A stretch of DNA of 64,000 bases. Source: Micrasema longulum (lineage: Eukaryota > Arthropoda > Insecta > Trichoptera > Brachycentridae). The position numbers were made by a program, and so were the translations under genes. Shown piece after piece: positions 45,101 to 56,190 of this stretch. The stretch is from positions 124,001-188,000 of the forward strand of contig JAGVSM010000224.1 in assembly GCA_022494885.1 (NCBI GenBank). Reading direction: 5' to 3'. Below the pieces are notes generated by a model that saw nothing but the letters and a program-made list of their open reading frames with translations, was not told the origin of the DNA and ran no database searches. Numbering within the stretch: position 1 is the stretch's first letter; each line of letters opens with the position of its first letter.

Positions 45101-48100
45101 TATCTCTCAAGGTAACAACTCTGCCATTCATTATGTAATATTAATGTAGGTTGATGAATTTCACTATAAAAATTTATTCCTAGGAGTATAGGGATTAGAA
45201 GAACAGGGATTATAACCTGTAATGAGAAACTTCAGCCATACAGGAAATTGGATACAAAAATGTTTTCTTGTGCGCGGTAAAAATTAGAGCATTAAATTGT
45301 ACGGCAAATTTTCTTGAAACTATAAAAAGACAAAATATATTTTAATAAAACCAAACTACTTTGAATGACGTCACTAGTTCATATGAATAAACCAATGATA
45401 AGAGAGCTGTGAAAGATATCCGGTTTACTTACCGTCAACGGACCAATCGGCAGAACTGACCAAGAATAAGCGGAAGACAACCTTTGACGTCTCATGCGGA
45501 GTAATTTCAAAAATACAAAACTTTAAAAAATTCATACCGCTGATAGTGCGATATGTAAAAATAAAAGATATTTTTTTTGGCTTAGTTTAATAGTCTTAAC
45601 AAATAAAAATATAAAAAAAAAAAATCTGAACTTCCTCATTGGCTGGTTTAAGTGGTTACAAATTGTTATCTTTAAATTTTGATGAACTGCTGTGGCTAGA
45701 CGGTTGCTGAATTTCATGAGTGGTTGTTATTTAAGGTAATAATATGTTAAGATTTTTTTTGAAAAGTCGAAAACCCTTTTTCCCCATCTCCTGGAAGTTT
45801 AAAAAAAAAACAACTACAACAGAATTCTGGGCAAATAACTACTCATAAATTGTACCTTTGAAGTAAATTTATTGCATATCATTTTGCTTATAAAAGAAAA
45901 CTAGAGTGTTTTTAGAGAATTTTACTCATACAATCTGTGTCAGTTGTATTAATGATTTCTCTTAAGCTTACCATACTTGATTCTGTTCATGCCATAACTT
46001 TGAATTTAATGTCTTTAGTTGTTTTCTTTTCAGAAGTTTTCTAGCATAATATTCAGCACGTTCGCCTACCATGTAAGAGGTCTCAGGTTTGATTTCCAAC
46101 ATGGTTGACATAAAATATTGATTTAAAAAGGTGTTTTTGCACTGAATGTTTTGTAATCCCTGGACTGGCGCTTGAAGCGTAAGACTGATTTTCTAACCCT
46201 CATATAACAAATAAAATGATCACGATACACCATTAGGTGCAGAAACGGAATGATGATGAGTCTGATGATTCTGTCGTTTTGATGATTTCACTCAAATATT
46301 TAAAAAAATGTTATAATATTTTGTCATATGAATCATCTCTAACCTTTTTATGCAATTCAATACCATACCATTGCAGTGCTTTCACAATTTGACTGTAAAA
46401 CTTGAGTTGCACAGATTGAATCTGCCATGCAAGCTAATTTTCTGTAAGGCATCAGATTCATATGTAAATGTTTTTTTTCAATATCCAAATCGGGTTCTTC
46501 AAATCCACCAGGAAGGCTTTAATCCATCCTTATTTGTGTATTTTTATAGCCTTATATAAAAAAACAGGCTCCGCAGCCCCCGAGTCTCCCGGAGCTGAAC
46601 CACGGGCTTCAGAACGGGCGCTCCCACGCGCCCCCGCCAGCCGATTCCCGGGCCGCAGTGGCTGCGCCCCCCCCCGAACACAGCCCCCGAGAGAACAACC
46701 GCAACCACAGTAACGATAATGGACATTTGCACCAGGGTATGAAATTACTCCTAAGTTTTTAACTTGATCAATAACTAATTACTCTATGTACACTCTGAGA
46801 TGTGGTAATGGTTTCTAAAAATAGTTTTCCCTACTTAAATAATTTTAAAATTTGTATAAACCACTTTGACTTTAGAGTTATATGTTAACCGGTTTCGTGG
46901 GTACTTCCTCGTCATCAGGACTTGAACTAACTTAGAAGTACTTGCGTTGCTAAATATATTATAAAATATTGTATGAAAGAAACAGAAAGAAGGAAAGAGA
47001 AGGAGGATAATATTGATCATGACGGGAATATTTTTTAAAGCTGACTGGAAGCCGCGGGACCACAACCCGATTCAAATCTCACATTACCACAACTCGATTT
47101 CCATTTTTCCGGCACAAGATATTTACGTCTTTTAAGAAATGGTCTGAAAATTTTAATATTTAACTTAAGTATTTATTTTTATTGATAAAATTAAATGAAA
47201 CCAGTTAACAATTTATAAATAAATAATAATAACTATATATGAAGGGTTCTTATACATTTTTGGTAAAATTTTTGCGAGTAAGCATCACAAGAAGTGATAA
47301 CTGCCAATTTATGGTCTTTCTTTTTAGCTTCTGATTACGAAACACTCTTAATAGATTAAAATGTTGAATATATGTTTTAGATGCGCGTGGCGGGCTGGGA
47401 TTAGGACCTCGAGAGCCGTCACCTGGGGGGCGGAGTCCCCAGCGGAGCCAGTCTAGCCCTAGCATGGTGGTGGAGGGGGGAGAGGCGGCTACTCTGTACG
47501 CCATGGTAGAGAGAGTGCGCCAGCACACGAGGCTAAGCCACGACATGTCTCGGGTGGCTGTGACAACTGTACTAGAATCCCTCAAGGCTTGTACTTTTTT
47601 TCATTGTCTCACATTTTTTAGATCGTGATTTATTTTACTAAAATATTTTTTTAGTCCGATTGTCCCGATTTGTTAAGACTATTTATAACAAGCCGTGCAG
47701 AAAAATTTAGTTTCTTTATTATATTATATCCTTCGATCCACTCTGCTGGAACTGGGGCTTTTCCTGCTTATCGAAATCTTACTACTGTGTGTCAAAGAAG
47801 AGTAAAAGTTAAAAAACTTTCTTCTTTGTGAGGTAGACAAAAGGATGAAATGCCACATGCGTCTATTCTGATTCGAGGTGGTTAATAAAAATGAAGAGAG
47901 AATAAAGCTGCTTGCGTTATATCCGCAGTATACGTTAAAGATGCCATGAATTAATGACTAATTTGTTGTATTTTTATTTATTGTGTCCTCTTGTTCTCTT
48001 CATTTGGAAAAAATAGACACAACTTATGTTAGCACCTAGTACTTAAGGATGCTTCTATCTCACGGTGAGCCACATTCCGATCCTCTTCAATCATGTTGTT

Positions 48101-51100
48101 GCGCACAGCGTCAATGTTTTTTGGAACAATAACCAATTTTGGTCGACCTACATTTTTGGCATTTACTAAAATTGTAAAATATCATCCAACAAAAATCTTC
48201 ACTTGAAATTTCCGTATTTTTTACAAAATTGCTTTTTTTAAACTCTCACTATTAACAAAATACTCAGTTGATTTATTTTAAAGATGAAGAATTTCAGTGT
48301 TTTTTTAAATATTTAATATAGATCGTCAAACTAAGCGTTTTTTTTTTTTTATGTATCTTATGTTTTATTAATTTTGAAATTATTCCGCATTTGCATCCGC
48401 ATCACAAGTTCTCTTCAGTGAGTTCTGCTGATTGGTGTATGATGGCTTCTCATGAACCGGAAATATATCAAAACACTATCATTGGTTGATTTGGAAGAAT
48501 TAGTGACGTAGTTCAAAGTAGTTAGTTTTTAGTAAAATCATTTTTATTTATTTTTTAATACATTTTCAAGAAACTTTTCCATACAACTTAATGCCGTGCG
48601 TAAGAAATCAATTTTTATATCCAAATTTCCGTAGCACTGAACTTCCTCATTACAAATATCAAATTTTATGAAAATACTATTGTCACATCTAAATGTTGCC
48701 ATCTGGTGGTCGTTTGTAAAAACTTAAAAGACAGCATATTGTAAAATGTACATTTGTGTTGAAATTGATGTCAAGAGATTAGATAATCAAGAGCTCCGAA
48801 GCGTCTTCAAAGTGAAATCCGAACTGTTATCGAAGAGTTCGAAAGGCCCACTGCATAATAACGCAGCAAAATTAATGCATCTAAACAGCTGTAAAAATCT
48901 AAGAAAACAAAATTGAATACTCATTCATTGCATGCTCAGGAGGTCCTGGATCGCAGTCGATGCAGCCAAGTGTGGACCCTGTCCTCGCTGGCAGGTGGGG
49001 CTGGGCCGCTGGCCGCGGATCGTGCTGTACTACGTGCCACCTGCGACGCCCGCACGCTGCGGGTTAACCTCGCAGCACTGGCCGCTTGCGCTCGAGATGC
49101 TCAGCAGCGCGAGTGGGCAGTCCACGATGATGAGCACACCATCATCTCACACCTAACTGATGTTGTCAGCATCCTAGTGAGTCAATTAGTTACAAGCACC
49201 TCATTTTCATCAACAATAACAAAAAAATAAAAAGAATATCAAATATTTTCTTGCTTTGATACTGTAGTAAGTTGCAAGATGTAATGACCAACATTTTTGC
49301 TAAGAGGAACCTATGTTTTTTTTATTTTGATGGGAAATCATAGTCTGTAAGTTTGTGCAAAATTTAGTATGACGCAGTGTTTATTGTAACAATCAAATGG
49401 CTAAGGCGCTTGACTCACGCACGGAAGGCTCCGGGTTTGATTCACAATGAGAACACAAATATATAATGTGATTTTTCTGAAGCCTGGGTGTTTTGTGCTG
49501 TAATTCACCGCTGTTAACTATTAAGCCTTCTGGCCTGTTGTGGTGTAAATAAAATAATAACATGCATGCAGGAAAAATGCTGTAAGGAACTGAGTGTAAA
49601 TTATTCATGAATGAGAAAAGAACTTCTTTAAAATATAATATTTCTTGTTCTTGTTAATTTATAAATATTTACCAATTTTCATTTTTCAATTTTTTTTCTA
49701 ATTTATTAGTTAGTAAATGTTAGTGAATATTGGTATATAACCTAAAATACACTTTCACCAATATACATAATATTTAAAAAACATAAACTGCATGCAGAGT
49801 TAAAGCGGATGCAAACACCACCGTGTCCGAACATGTACTAAAAAAGATAGGTTGAAAATATTTAGTGGTATGTTGGGGAATTGGTAAGACTTAGGAAAGG
49901 GGAAGGGGCAGGAGGCTGAAATTTACCCTATTGGTTAGTTTTCAAATCAAAAAGTGGGCTATATTGAAAAGATATTTGATTATTTATTAGGGGGAATATT
50001 ATTTTTTAAAGCTTTTTCAACACTTCCGTGTTATATCATTTAAGCCGTTTTTTAGTATAGGAACTCCTGTATCCTTATTAAAATTGTTTCAAATCATTAA
50101 AAAGGTAAAGGGTATTTTAGTATTTGCATTTTGGTGTATTGAGTGTCCTGACAAAGAGACGGGTACATCTCGAAACAGTAGACATAAAAAGTCGGCAAGT
50201 GGTTATATACTAATATTTACTTACATCAGTTAATTTACACCTTGTCCGTCAAAGCAGTTTAAATTTCCCCCAGCATTTAATCATGTCATTCCACAAAGTA
50301 CATATTGAATAACAAACATAATAATGTTCATGCTTATGGAGGAATGATGTGCATGAGCTGGCACAGTGGCCTGGAGGTTGTTTGTGGGCCCCATATGCTC
50401 CAACTAGGGTGCAGACATAGAATGAGAAAATACTGCAAGTTAATAATACATATTAGATACCCGTCAGTCCTTATTTATTTTTAACCCTAAAGAAAAATGA
50501 AGCATCTGACAAATAATTTCTGCACCATCCCTGGCAAATCATATACTGGCTAATTATGTTTTGATTAATCCCATTTATAATTCCAGTCCAACGCCGATGT
50601 ACGAGTATCGTGCGATGTTTTGAGCACTGATAATTACGAGTATGTGAATGCTCTAGTTTTGTTTTACCAAATGGAGACCAGGTGGCATATCAGGCACTTA
50701 TTAATTAAGGTTCGTGAATCATTTATTGATGAACTTCTATAGATTTCTGACCTTAGCATGTTCTGTACAATGCATGGATTATTGGTATCAAAAACAAATC
50801 AATATTTTGTTTTAGAAAAACATTACTACATTACTGTTCTACATCAAATAGCATTAATAGAGTTGAACGGATTTTGGAAGAATCCCTGTATTGTACTAGA
50901 GTAAAACATATTCTTTCAAAATGTATTCTATTCTAGTATGTGTAAAGAGCTGTAAAGAGATTAACTACTAATTAGGATCATTCAAATAACGTTAGATTGA
51001 TTTATTCTGACAGTTCAAATTAAGATTAATTGACACATGTTTTTTTAAATGAAAAAATCATAAAGTTTATTTGTACAAAACAAATTTTAAATTAAATACC

Positions 51101-54100
51101 AATGGCATTTCAACAAACTTATCCAATTTATTATCTTATTAAAATGCTTCTTTTAAAAAAAATAGTTTTCATGTATTCAAGTAAAATTTTGAAAGGAGTA
51201 CTTACTTTAGTTACTGAACTATATTCATTCAATGCTCTAGTTGATTTATTTTAAAAAAATATGATTCTCTTACTTTGATTATATTAACTTTGTAATTTCT
51301 TGGAGATTCCTGGGCCGCGATTCATCGGTAGATGTCAAGACGGTATACTTAACTTTTCTACTATCTTTATCTACCTTGGTATTGGGAATTTTGTTCTACC
51401 GACATGTTGATACGTTTTTTCATTACGTCATCTCAGATGTCACCGGACTTATAGGCTGTTACCAGTCAGGTTTTGAAATTCAACAAATAGGTGGAGCTGA
51501 AACTTTACTCTGCATTCAATGCTAAATTAAAATTAAAGTATTTCTCTTTCGTAATTTAAATAGGCTTGTAAGATAAAAAGTAGCTGTCCCGCAATGATTT
51601 AAAATTGAAATAAATCATAATGCCAAAGTGAAATAAAATTGTTGTCACTTTGAATGCGTACATATCGATTTACCTACCTCAAAACTTGAAGATACAGGGT
51701 CAGAAGTGTATCTTCGTGATTGTCAGGGGAAATTTATCTTCAACTTTACCGCCATAGTGAAGGTATAACTTCCATATCTTCCAATTGTAATTACCTCCCA
51801 GCTTCAGTCCAGGCAGAAATGTTACTATTTTAATTAACCAGTATCAGCATGTGATTTATAAACACAGTACTTTAGAGATCGTGTCTTCTGCTATTGGTCC
51901 AGTTGGATAGCTATACATTTCTTGATTGAGATTTGTGGCAGATAGTCGAATACTTAATATAGATTTAATGTGGCGGTGTTACCCATAACATCTGGAAGTT
52001 GTAGATGCCTTGGTACTTATTTTTTTATATAATTCTTATGCTTTTATATATATGTAGATGACTGTTGATTATGGATTTTGTAATATTTTAGGGATTCGGG
52101 GTGATGTGCGCTCTAGATCGCGAGATAGTGAAGGTTCTGTGTGTGTCGGTATTGGCTCGGGAACTGGCCCGAGACATGTTGGCCAACCAGTCTAACGCCG
52201 AGCGTCTCGCTGCTTCCGCCAAACTCCTCAGCACCATGTTGTCAATGGCAGATCCTCTTCCACTCAGCCATTTTGGTATACATTCTTTATTATGAGTCAT
52301 TTTAGTTTATGTTGTTACTATAAATAAAAATACAAAAGTACGAAAAAAACATATACAAATCTTATGTATTTATTCAAAAATATACTCCGCTGAATTGATC
52401 TGGTTTATATCCTCTCTAAACATTCTCAATTTTGTTTTGAGTATGTTCAAATGTTTGTAGACAGGCTGGATTTCCCCCCTAGGGAGTTATTAAGATCTAA
52501 ATTTGTTGCAACAGAGAGGGAAAACATTTTTGAGATGGGGAGTACTACAAACATTTGGCTATACTCATAACATTGTTGATTTAAATTAACTGGTATAAGA
52601 AGTATAAAAATTGAAAAAGTGTTTTTTTGGTGAAATAACCAACTAGTCAGATGAATCTTACCCACATCAATAAATGTTTCAGCTCTTTTACTTCATAAAA
52701 GTCAACAGATGGAAGAGTTGAGGAAATGTGGATGTTTAAACTTAGGCAGAATGGTGAAGGTTACACAGTGTGTAATGGCATATGCTCATAAGCCCTGTAA
52801 ATGCCTAGACTTCGATATTTCCTTCTCAAAAATGTTTTACCTCTCTGTTGTGGCAAATTTAGATGATCAATAATTTACTCCATTAGAGAGGTTCATTGTT
52901 ATACAAGAATTAAATTTATATTCATTAAATTCCTCGGCACGGGTAACCCCAGTGAGGTCGCATTATTTTCATTATTTATTATTGTTTATAATATGAAAAA
53001 ACTAATACAATAAATAAAAATATAAATATGTTTTTTACTGTTGTTTTATATTATAACTTTTTTTGTATTATAGCAATGTATTAGTTTATTAGTATTTATA
53101 TATAAGAACAAAAAAAAGCAGTTTTGTTCAATTAAAAAAATAAAAAAAATTGTAAAAGGGTTCTTTTTTTTCTTTCTTAAAAAGGTTCTCCATTATCTCA
53201 AAATTTTTACGTTTTATTCCATTTTAAAATACATACATATTAAAATTTAAATCACTACATTTATCATTTAATATGTTTTTTATTATTTCAGAACAACTGG
53301 ATCTAGAATTTGTGTCCTTTCTCCTGGAGTGGATTGAGTCTCCTCCCGATTCCGACATTGAAGAATGTATTCCAGACATCTTCCTATCCGCAGTACTGTC
53401 TCTTAACATGCAATTTCTTGATCCGGATAATAACCTTATCCTGGATGCTCTACAGACCAGACCACACTCCAAAGTTTTTACAGAAAAACTCCTGCTGTTA
53501 CTCAACAGAGAAGGTATTAATTTCAATCACATAAACAAATATTTGTTCGCTTATAAAATTGTAAAAGAAACATTAATCATACTTAAAGTATATTAATTTT
53601 ACAGATGATCCAGTTAGAGTGTTGGAACATTTGCCTCTAGCTCCTCACTCGGTACTGAAGTTGTCTTTGGATGCTTTCAGTCGGCGTTCCACAGCCTCTC
53701 TGTTCTACACCAATGATACCAAAGTCTTGCTTGATATTACAGTTCGTCAGCTAGCTGACCTCTCAGCTGGAGACCAGGTTCGTAATTAGTAAATAATCTT
53801 TATTATTGACCACATGTATTTTAAATAATTAAATCCTTTTGATAGCTTCTTAGTTTTGAGTTTACTCAAACATCGCTATAAATTAATTTATACTGATTAA
53901 ACCACTCGGTTTTATAGTTTGAGTACCAAAACATGATGTGACGTAAAATTTGATTGATATTAGAGATGAAAAATTTTTTGTCAGATTTAAGGACAGTACA
54001 AATATGCTCCGACAAGGGTTCAGTTCATAGCTGTTTTTTTATGAAATCAAATAAGCTGCAAACAAAAATAGTTATGCATTCATCATTTACCAAAATCATT

Positions 54101-54410
54101 AATATTCTGTAAGAAATATGTTCGTAATATTTACGTTTATTATGGTGGTCAATTTTGTTAATTCTTTTGCAGTGAGATGACATTTATAAGGGTAATATAA
54201 TATATTTTTTTTGTTTTTCAGCGCCGTGGGTTGTATCTGCAACTCTGCTTGGGAGTATTACGCCACACCGACTACAGTCACTGCCACCGACAAGCCGATC
54301 TCCTGCGCTGCTTCACGCGTATCTTCTGCGAGGAGGGCGAACCCAGCAAAGCTGACCAGACTCTCGTCAGGACCATCTCAAATGAGTTCCCTCATTACTT
54401 CAAGGCGTAA
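42138..54410 (+). CDS. NCKIPSD: NCKIPSD/SPIN90-like SH3 adaptor protein
   Basis: Eleven exons join without a break into 1,851 nt (616 residues plus stop). In animals this protein binds Nck and the Arp2/3 complex and promotes linear actin nucleation. Residues 13-70 are an SH3 domain ('AMYNF' at 16-20, the tryptophan pair at 48-49, 'GFVPSNYV' at 59-66). Residues 71-116 resemble the helical segment after the SH3 domain of the human protein. About 117-210 form a proline- and serine-rich linker. From about 210 to the end is the armadillo-like SPIN90 domain, with 'ARDAQQREWAVHDDEH', 'ARELARDM', 'EKLLLLLNREGDDPVR', 'PHSVLKL' and 'DITVRQLADLSAGDQ' closely matching human NCKIPSD. The human protein has 722 residues; the difference lies mainly in a shorter linker. 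Introns carry many repeats. One donor, at 47,587, appears to be GC instead of GT. Confidence 0.92.
42411..42595 (+). CDS. NCKIPSD: NCKIPSD-like exon 2 (SH3 domain)
   Basis: The acceptor is TTTTTCTAG at 42,410 and the donor GTTGGT at 42,596. It holds a complete SH3 domain with ALYxF-, WW- and PSNYV-type motifs. Confidence 0.92.
42776..44088. mobile_element. 1.3-kb inverted-repeat DNA transposon in intron 2 of the NCKIPSD-like gene
   Basis: The ends match as inverted repeats over 23 bases with one mismatch, sharing GGGGTAATTACTACAAC (left) and its complement (right, ending 44,082). TA dinucleotides stand at both outer ends, as for mariner/Tc1-like insertion. No transposase was recognised. A foldback-family copy lies inside at 43,072-43,345. 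Confidence 0.65.
43072..43345 (-). mobile_element. Foldback-family copy
   Basis: It has the left-end module (CAACAATGTTTGATTATGTCC) and then the arm in the same orientation as the right arm at 6,909-7,113, including GTAAAGTGGCCACTTAAACC. Confidence 0.7.
44640..44845 (-). mobile_element. Foldback-family copy, internally deleted
   Basis: It keeps ATGTTTTGAGAATGTCC, AAAGTGGCCA and CCTGTAAATGCCTAGACTTCC, with the centre shortened. Confidence 0.6.
44974..45111 (+). CDS. NCKIPSD: NCKIPSD-like exon 3
   Basis: The acceptor is GCGTGTAG and the donor GTAACA. It has 46 codons and is helical ('FIEECVARMND', 'KQELITKLNEKRHQAE'). Confidence 0.88.
45221..45640 (+). mobile_element. MITE family with GAGGAAGTTCAG ends, copy 2
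   Basis: A 420-bp unit beginning AATGAGAAACTTCAG and ending CTGAACTTCCTCATT, which are inverted repeats with two mismatches. It contains the blocks shared with 35,025 and 48,322. It lies in intron 3 of the NCKIPSD-like gene. Confidence 0.75.
46050..46265 (+). mobile_element. tRNA-derived SINE (family A) in intron
   Basis: The 5' part of the tRNA-like head is truncated. The B-box region and body ('GGACTGGCGCTTGAAGCGTA') match the other copies. It ends with GATGATGAGTCTGATGA. Confidence 0.7.
46568..46736 (+). CDS. NCKIPSD: NCKIPSD-like exon 4 (proline-rich)
   Basis: The acceptor is AAAACAG and the donor GTATGA. It encodes 56 residues rich in proline, asparagine and histidine, and is very GC-rich with a 10-C run. 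The frame is open and phases agree on both sides. The polypyrimidine tract before the acceptor is poor. Confidence 0.78.
46885..46925 (-). ncRNA. Penelope-type terminal motif, hammerhead-like
   Basis: On the minus strand, CTGATGACGAGG, then about eight bases, then CACGAAACCGG. This matches the canonical first (CTGATGA) and second (GAAA) core boxes of a hammerhead ribozyme as found in Penelope-like terminal repeats. Stem II between them looks weak. Confidence 0.4.
47040..47140 (+). mobile_element. tRNA-derived SINE (family C), truncated
   Basis: It shares 'TTCAAATC', AACTCGATTTCC and ATATTTACGTCTTTTAAG with the copy at 21,848-21,966. Confidence 0.55.
47381..47586 (+). CDS. NCKIPSD: NCKIPSD-like exon 5
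   Basis: The acceptor is GTTTTAG. The first half is a glycine/proline/serine linker. The second half begins the SPIN90 domain ('LYAMVERVRQHTRLSHDMSRVAV'), matching the human 'MELVRRNTGLSHELCRVAI'. The reading needs a donor directly after AAG, where the genome has GC and not GT. Confidence 0.85.
48025..48175 (-). pseudogene. mariner transposase fragment
   Basis: The minus-strand translation reads 'VGRPKLVIVPKNIDAVRNNM' and 'EDRNVAHREIEASLS', the linker and second helix-turn-helix of a mariner transposase of a different subfamily from the one at 27,173. It is about 45 codons long and lies in intron 5 of the NCKIPSD-like gene. Confidence 0.7.
48322..48651 (-). mobile_element. MITE family with GAGGAAGTTCAG ends, copy 3
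   Basis: A reversed copy. On the minus strand it starts AATGAGGAAGTTCAG and shares the ACGTCACTA and TTTCCGGTT blocks. The far end is diverged. Confidence 0.7.
48940..49176 (+). CDS. NCKIPSD: NCKIPSD-like exon 6
   Basis: The acceptor is GCTCAG at 48,939 and the donor GTGAGT at 49,177. It is GC-rich, has 79 codons and includes 'ARDAQQREWAVHDDEHTI'. Confidence 0.9.
49385..49560 (+). mobile_element. tRNA-derived SINE (family B) in intron
   Basis: Head GGCTAAGGCGCTTGACTC with a B box GGGTTTGATTC at 49,433-49,443, followed by a body ending in 'CTTCTGGCCTGTTGTGGTG'. The head equals the reverse copy at 36,006-36,140. Confidence 0.65.
50144..50180 (+). ncRNA. Penelope-type terminal motif, hammerhead-like
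   Basis: CTGACAA, then a possible three-pair stem AGA...TCT, then CGAAACAG. The layout is as in the minus-strand motifs at 18,112 and 46,885, but the first box is degenerate. Confidence 0.3.
50587..50709 (+). CDS. NCKIPSD: NCKIPSD-like exon 7
   Basis: The acceptor is ATTCCAG and the donor GTTCGT. It has 41 codons; 'NALVLFYQMETRWHIRHLLIK' corresponds to human '[21 protein letters not shown]'. Confidence 0.93.
50710..52091. other. Intron 7 of the NCKIPSD-like gene
   Basis: 1.4 kb of AT-rich DNA. No repeat shared with the rest of the window and no coding remnant were recognised. Confidence 0.45.
52092..52275 (+). CDS. NCKIPSD: NCKIPSD-like exon 8
   Basis: The acceptor is ATTTTAG at 52,091 and the donor GTATAC at 52,276. 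It encodes 'GFGVMCALDREIV' and 'LARELARDML'. Confidence 0.92.
52430..52862 (-). mobile_element. Foldback-family copy, with both modules
   Basis: It contains the left-end module in plus orientation (GAGTATGTTC, GACAGGCTGGATTTCC, CCTAGGGAGTT), a partial reversal around 52,540-52,570, and a nearly full arm at 52,660-52,862 in the orientation of 6,909-7,113. It shows the same recombined structure as the 6.6-kb hairpin, but scrambled. Confidence 0.7.
52935..53010 (-). repeat. Short dispersed repeat, copy 2
   Basis: The reverse complement of 845-925, sharing the CTCGGCACGGGTAACCCC block. Confidence 0.5.
53292..53513 (+). CDS. NCKIPSD: NCKIPSD-like exon 9
   Basis: The acceptor is TTATTTCAG at 53,291 and the donor GTATTA at 53,514. 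It encodes 'LSLNMQFLDPDNNLILDAL' and 'FTEKLLLLLNRE'. Confidence 0.93.
53605..53777 (+). CDS. NCKIPSD: NCKIPSD-like exon 10
   Basis: The acceptor is TTTTACAG at 53,604 and the donor GTTCGT at 53,778. It encodes 'DDPVRVLEHLPLAPHSVLK' and 'ITVRQLADLSAGDQ'. Confidence 0.93.
54222..54410 (+). CDS. NCKIPSD: NCKIPSD-like exon 11 (last)
   Basis: The acceptor is GTTTTTCAG at 54,221. It has 62 codons, ends 'VRTISNEFPHYFKA', and stops at TAA 54,408-54,410. It matches the C-terminus of the human protein ('HRHRLPDLQAILRRI'). Confidence 0.92.
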   Translation, partial: RRGLYLQLCLGVLRHTDYSHCHRQADLLRCFTRIFCEEGEPSKADQTLVRTISNEFPHYFKA

Positions 54411-56190
54411 AGGATACTCGTTACACAACTATGATACTCTAAATTTGCATCAAAATGAATATGGATTTTCATTGCATTGAAATATAAACTTGTCTTTTCA
54501 GAAGTTCGACATCACAGGTTTACATGGAATCCCATTATGTTAAATATTGCATGTTGTCATGTCCGTAGGTCGTTTTCCCAATAACCGTATTAAGGTAGAT
54601 AATAAAAGATACCTTGCAATCCCTGTCCCTCAGTTAGATAGTCATATTAATACATAATATATATCTGCATTGAATTCATCTTGCCAAATATGAATGCAGA
54701 TTACATAACTAAAAAATCATTTTGAGATTAATATGCATAAGTTTATTCCTCTTTAAATGCCATTCAAAAATATTTATCAAATCATAATTAGACTTTGTTC
54801 CATATTTTATTGTTAAGATTTCATTTTGACAAATATTATGAACTTGACATTATATTTATTTTCTTTTTTGCATCGCCCTTAACCTGCTTGGGTTAATTTA
54901 TGTATATTATAAAAAAAAAATTGTTTTGAATAATGTTGAATCTTTTTCCTTATTTTTATCAAAATATTAAACAATAAATATGGCTAAATAGCCATTTGCC
55001 TTTTTATTCACCACTATATATATTTTTTAAATGGTTAGCAGCGTTTGTGTATTGATATTGCAATATTTTTTTAATGAAACTTTGTAGTAAATGTGTTATT
55101 ACATAAACGAAATACAGAAGTACGATGAGTCAAAACATGTGATCACAAAAATACTGTACTTTTTTGTATTTTACATAATATATGCTATTTTATGACATTA
55201 TATCAGAATCCATTCATCACTAGTCATATTTTGTTTTAATTTGTCTATATTATTTTTATATTTTATGATAATAAGAGCCATTTATTTATATTTTTAGCTT
55301 AATGATAGTTATTGTATACAGTTAAAAAATGAACATATATAGCATAAACAGACCATAACATCGCATTGCTCTCTTGGCTATTTATCCAATTTATTACATA
55401 AATTGTATGTATTTCATTTTCGTATGCGATTTATCAATTTGAATTATAGGAAGTAAATAGTAATACTATCACAAATTTTTCATATACAGCTTTTAATAAA
55501 ACTTATCTGTCCATGAATTGGTAGTACATGATTCCTTTGAACTTATTATTCTTTCATTAAAATATGTTTTAAGAACGTTGAAGAGTTATGTAAGTTTATT
55601 TTGCTCACTAGATGTTGCCAAAGTGATATTGACCAAGAAAGGTGCCATTCAAATTTGATATACGAAGTAAAATGTCTTTTTGAAACATTCTATATGTTAA
55701 ATATAATGTATTTACGTTTTTTCTGACTGCTATTAACTTAATACGTTTGTTATCTGTAGAATATGATATATTTTAATACATTTAAAAATCAAAGTACAAA
55801 ATATTGCTCATGAAGTGTGCGCAAAAAATTATATTCTGAAATTATTTTCAATATCATCTCTAATCTACTCAATATTTTAAAGCATTATTTTCAAATGCGG
55901 TAAAAAATTGGAAATCCGGCAACTACACGTGGACCGGACCATCTTCTAGGAATTTAGCAAAAACATGTGTTTGCACTTGTGCGATACTGCGAAAGTGACT
56001 AGTGACTACCGAACATCTACGAAAGCTACCCTTCGGATATTTTTATCTGTTACGCTATCCATAGCGTTGAAGTGCTTTATCTGTTAGGTTTTTTATTGTT
56101 TACTTTTTAGCACGAACACTTTACAAATTTACTACTATGCTCAATGTTTGTTTTTGTAAATTTATTGATAATTTTAAGTTGCCAGAATTT
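54411..56190 (+). other. 3' flank of the NCKIPSD-like gene
   Basis: Presumed 3' UTR and intergenic DNA. AATAAA occurs at 54,601 and again near 54,974. No gene or transposon was recognised. Confidence 0.4.

Noticed and set aside
46468..46732. Open frames on both strands over the proline-rich exon
   Set aside because: They are shadows of exon 4 of the NCKIPSD-like gene caused by its GC-rich, stop-poor sequence.
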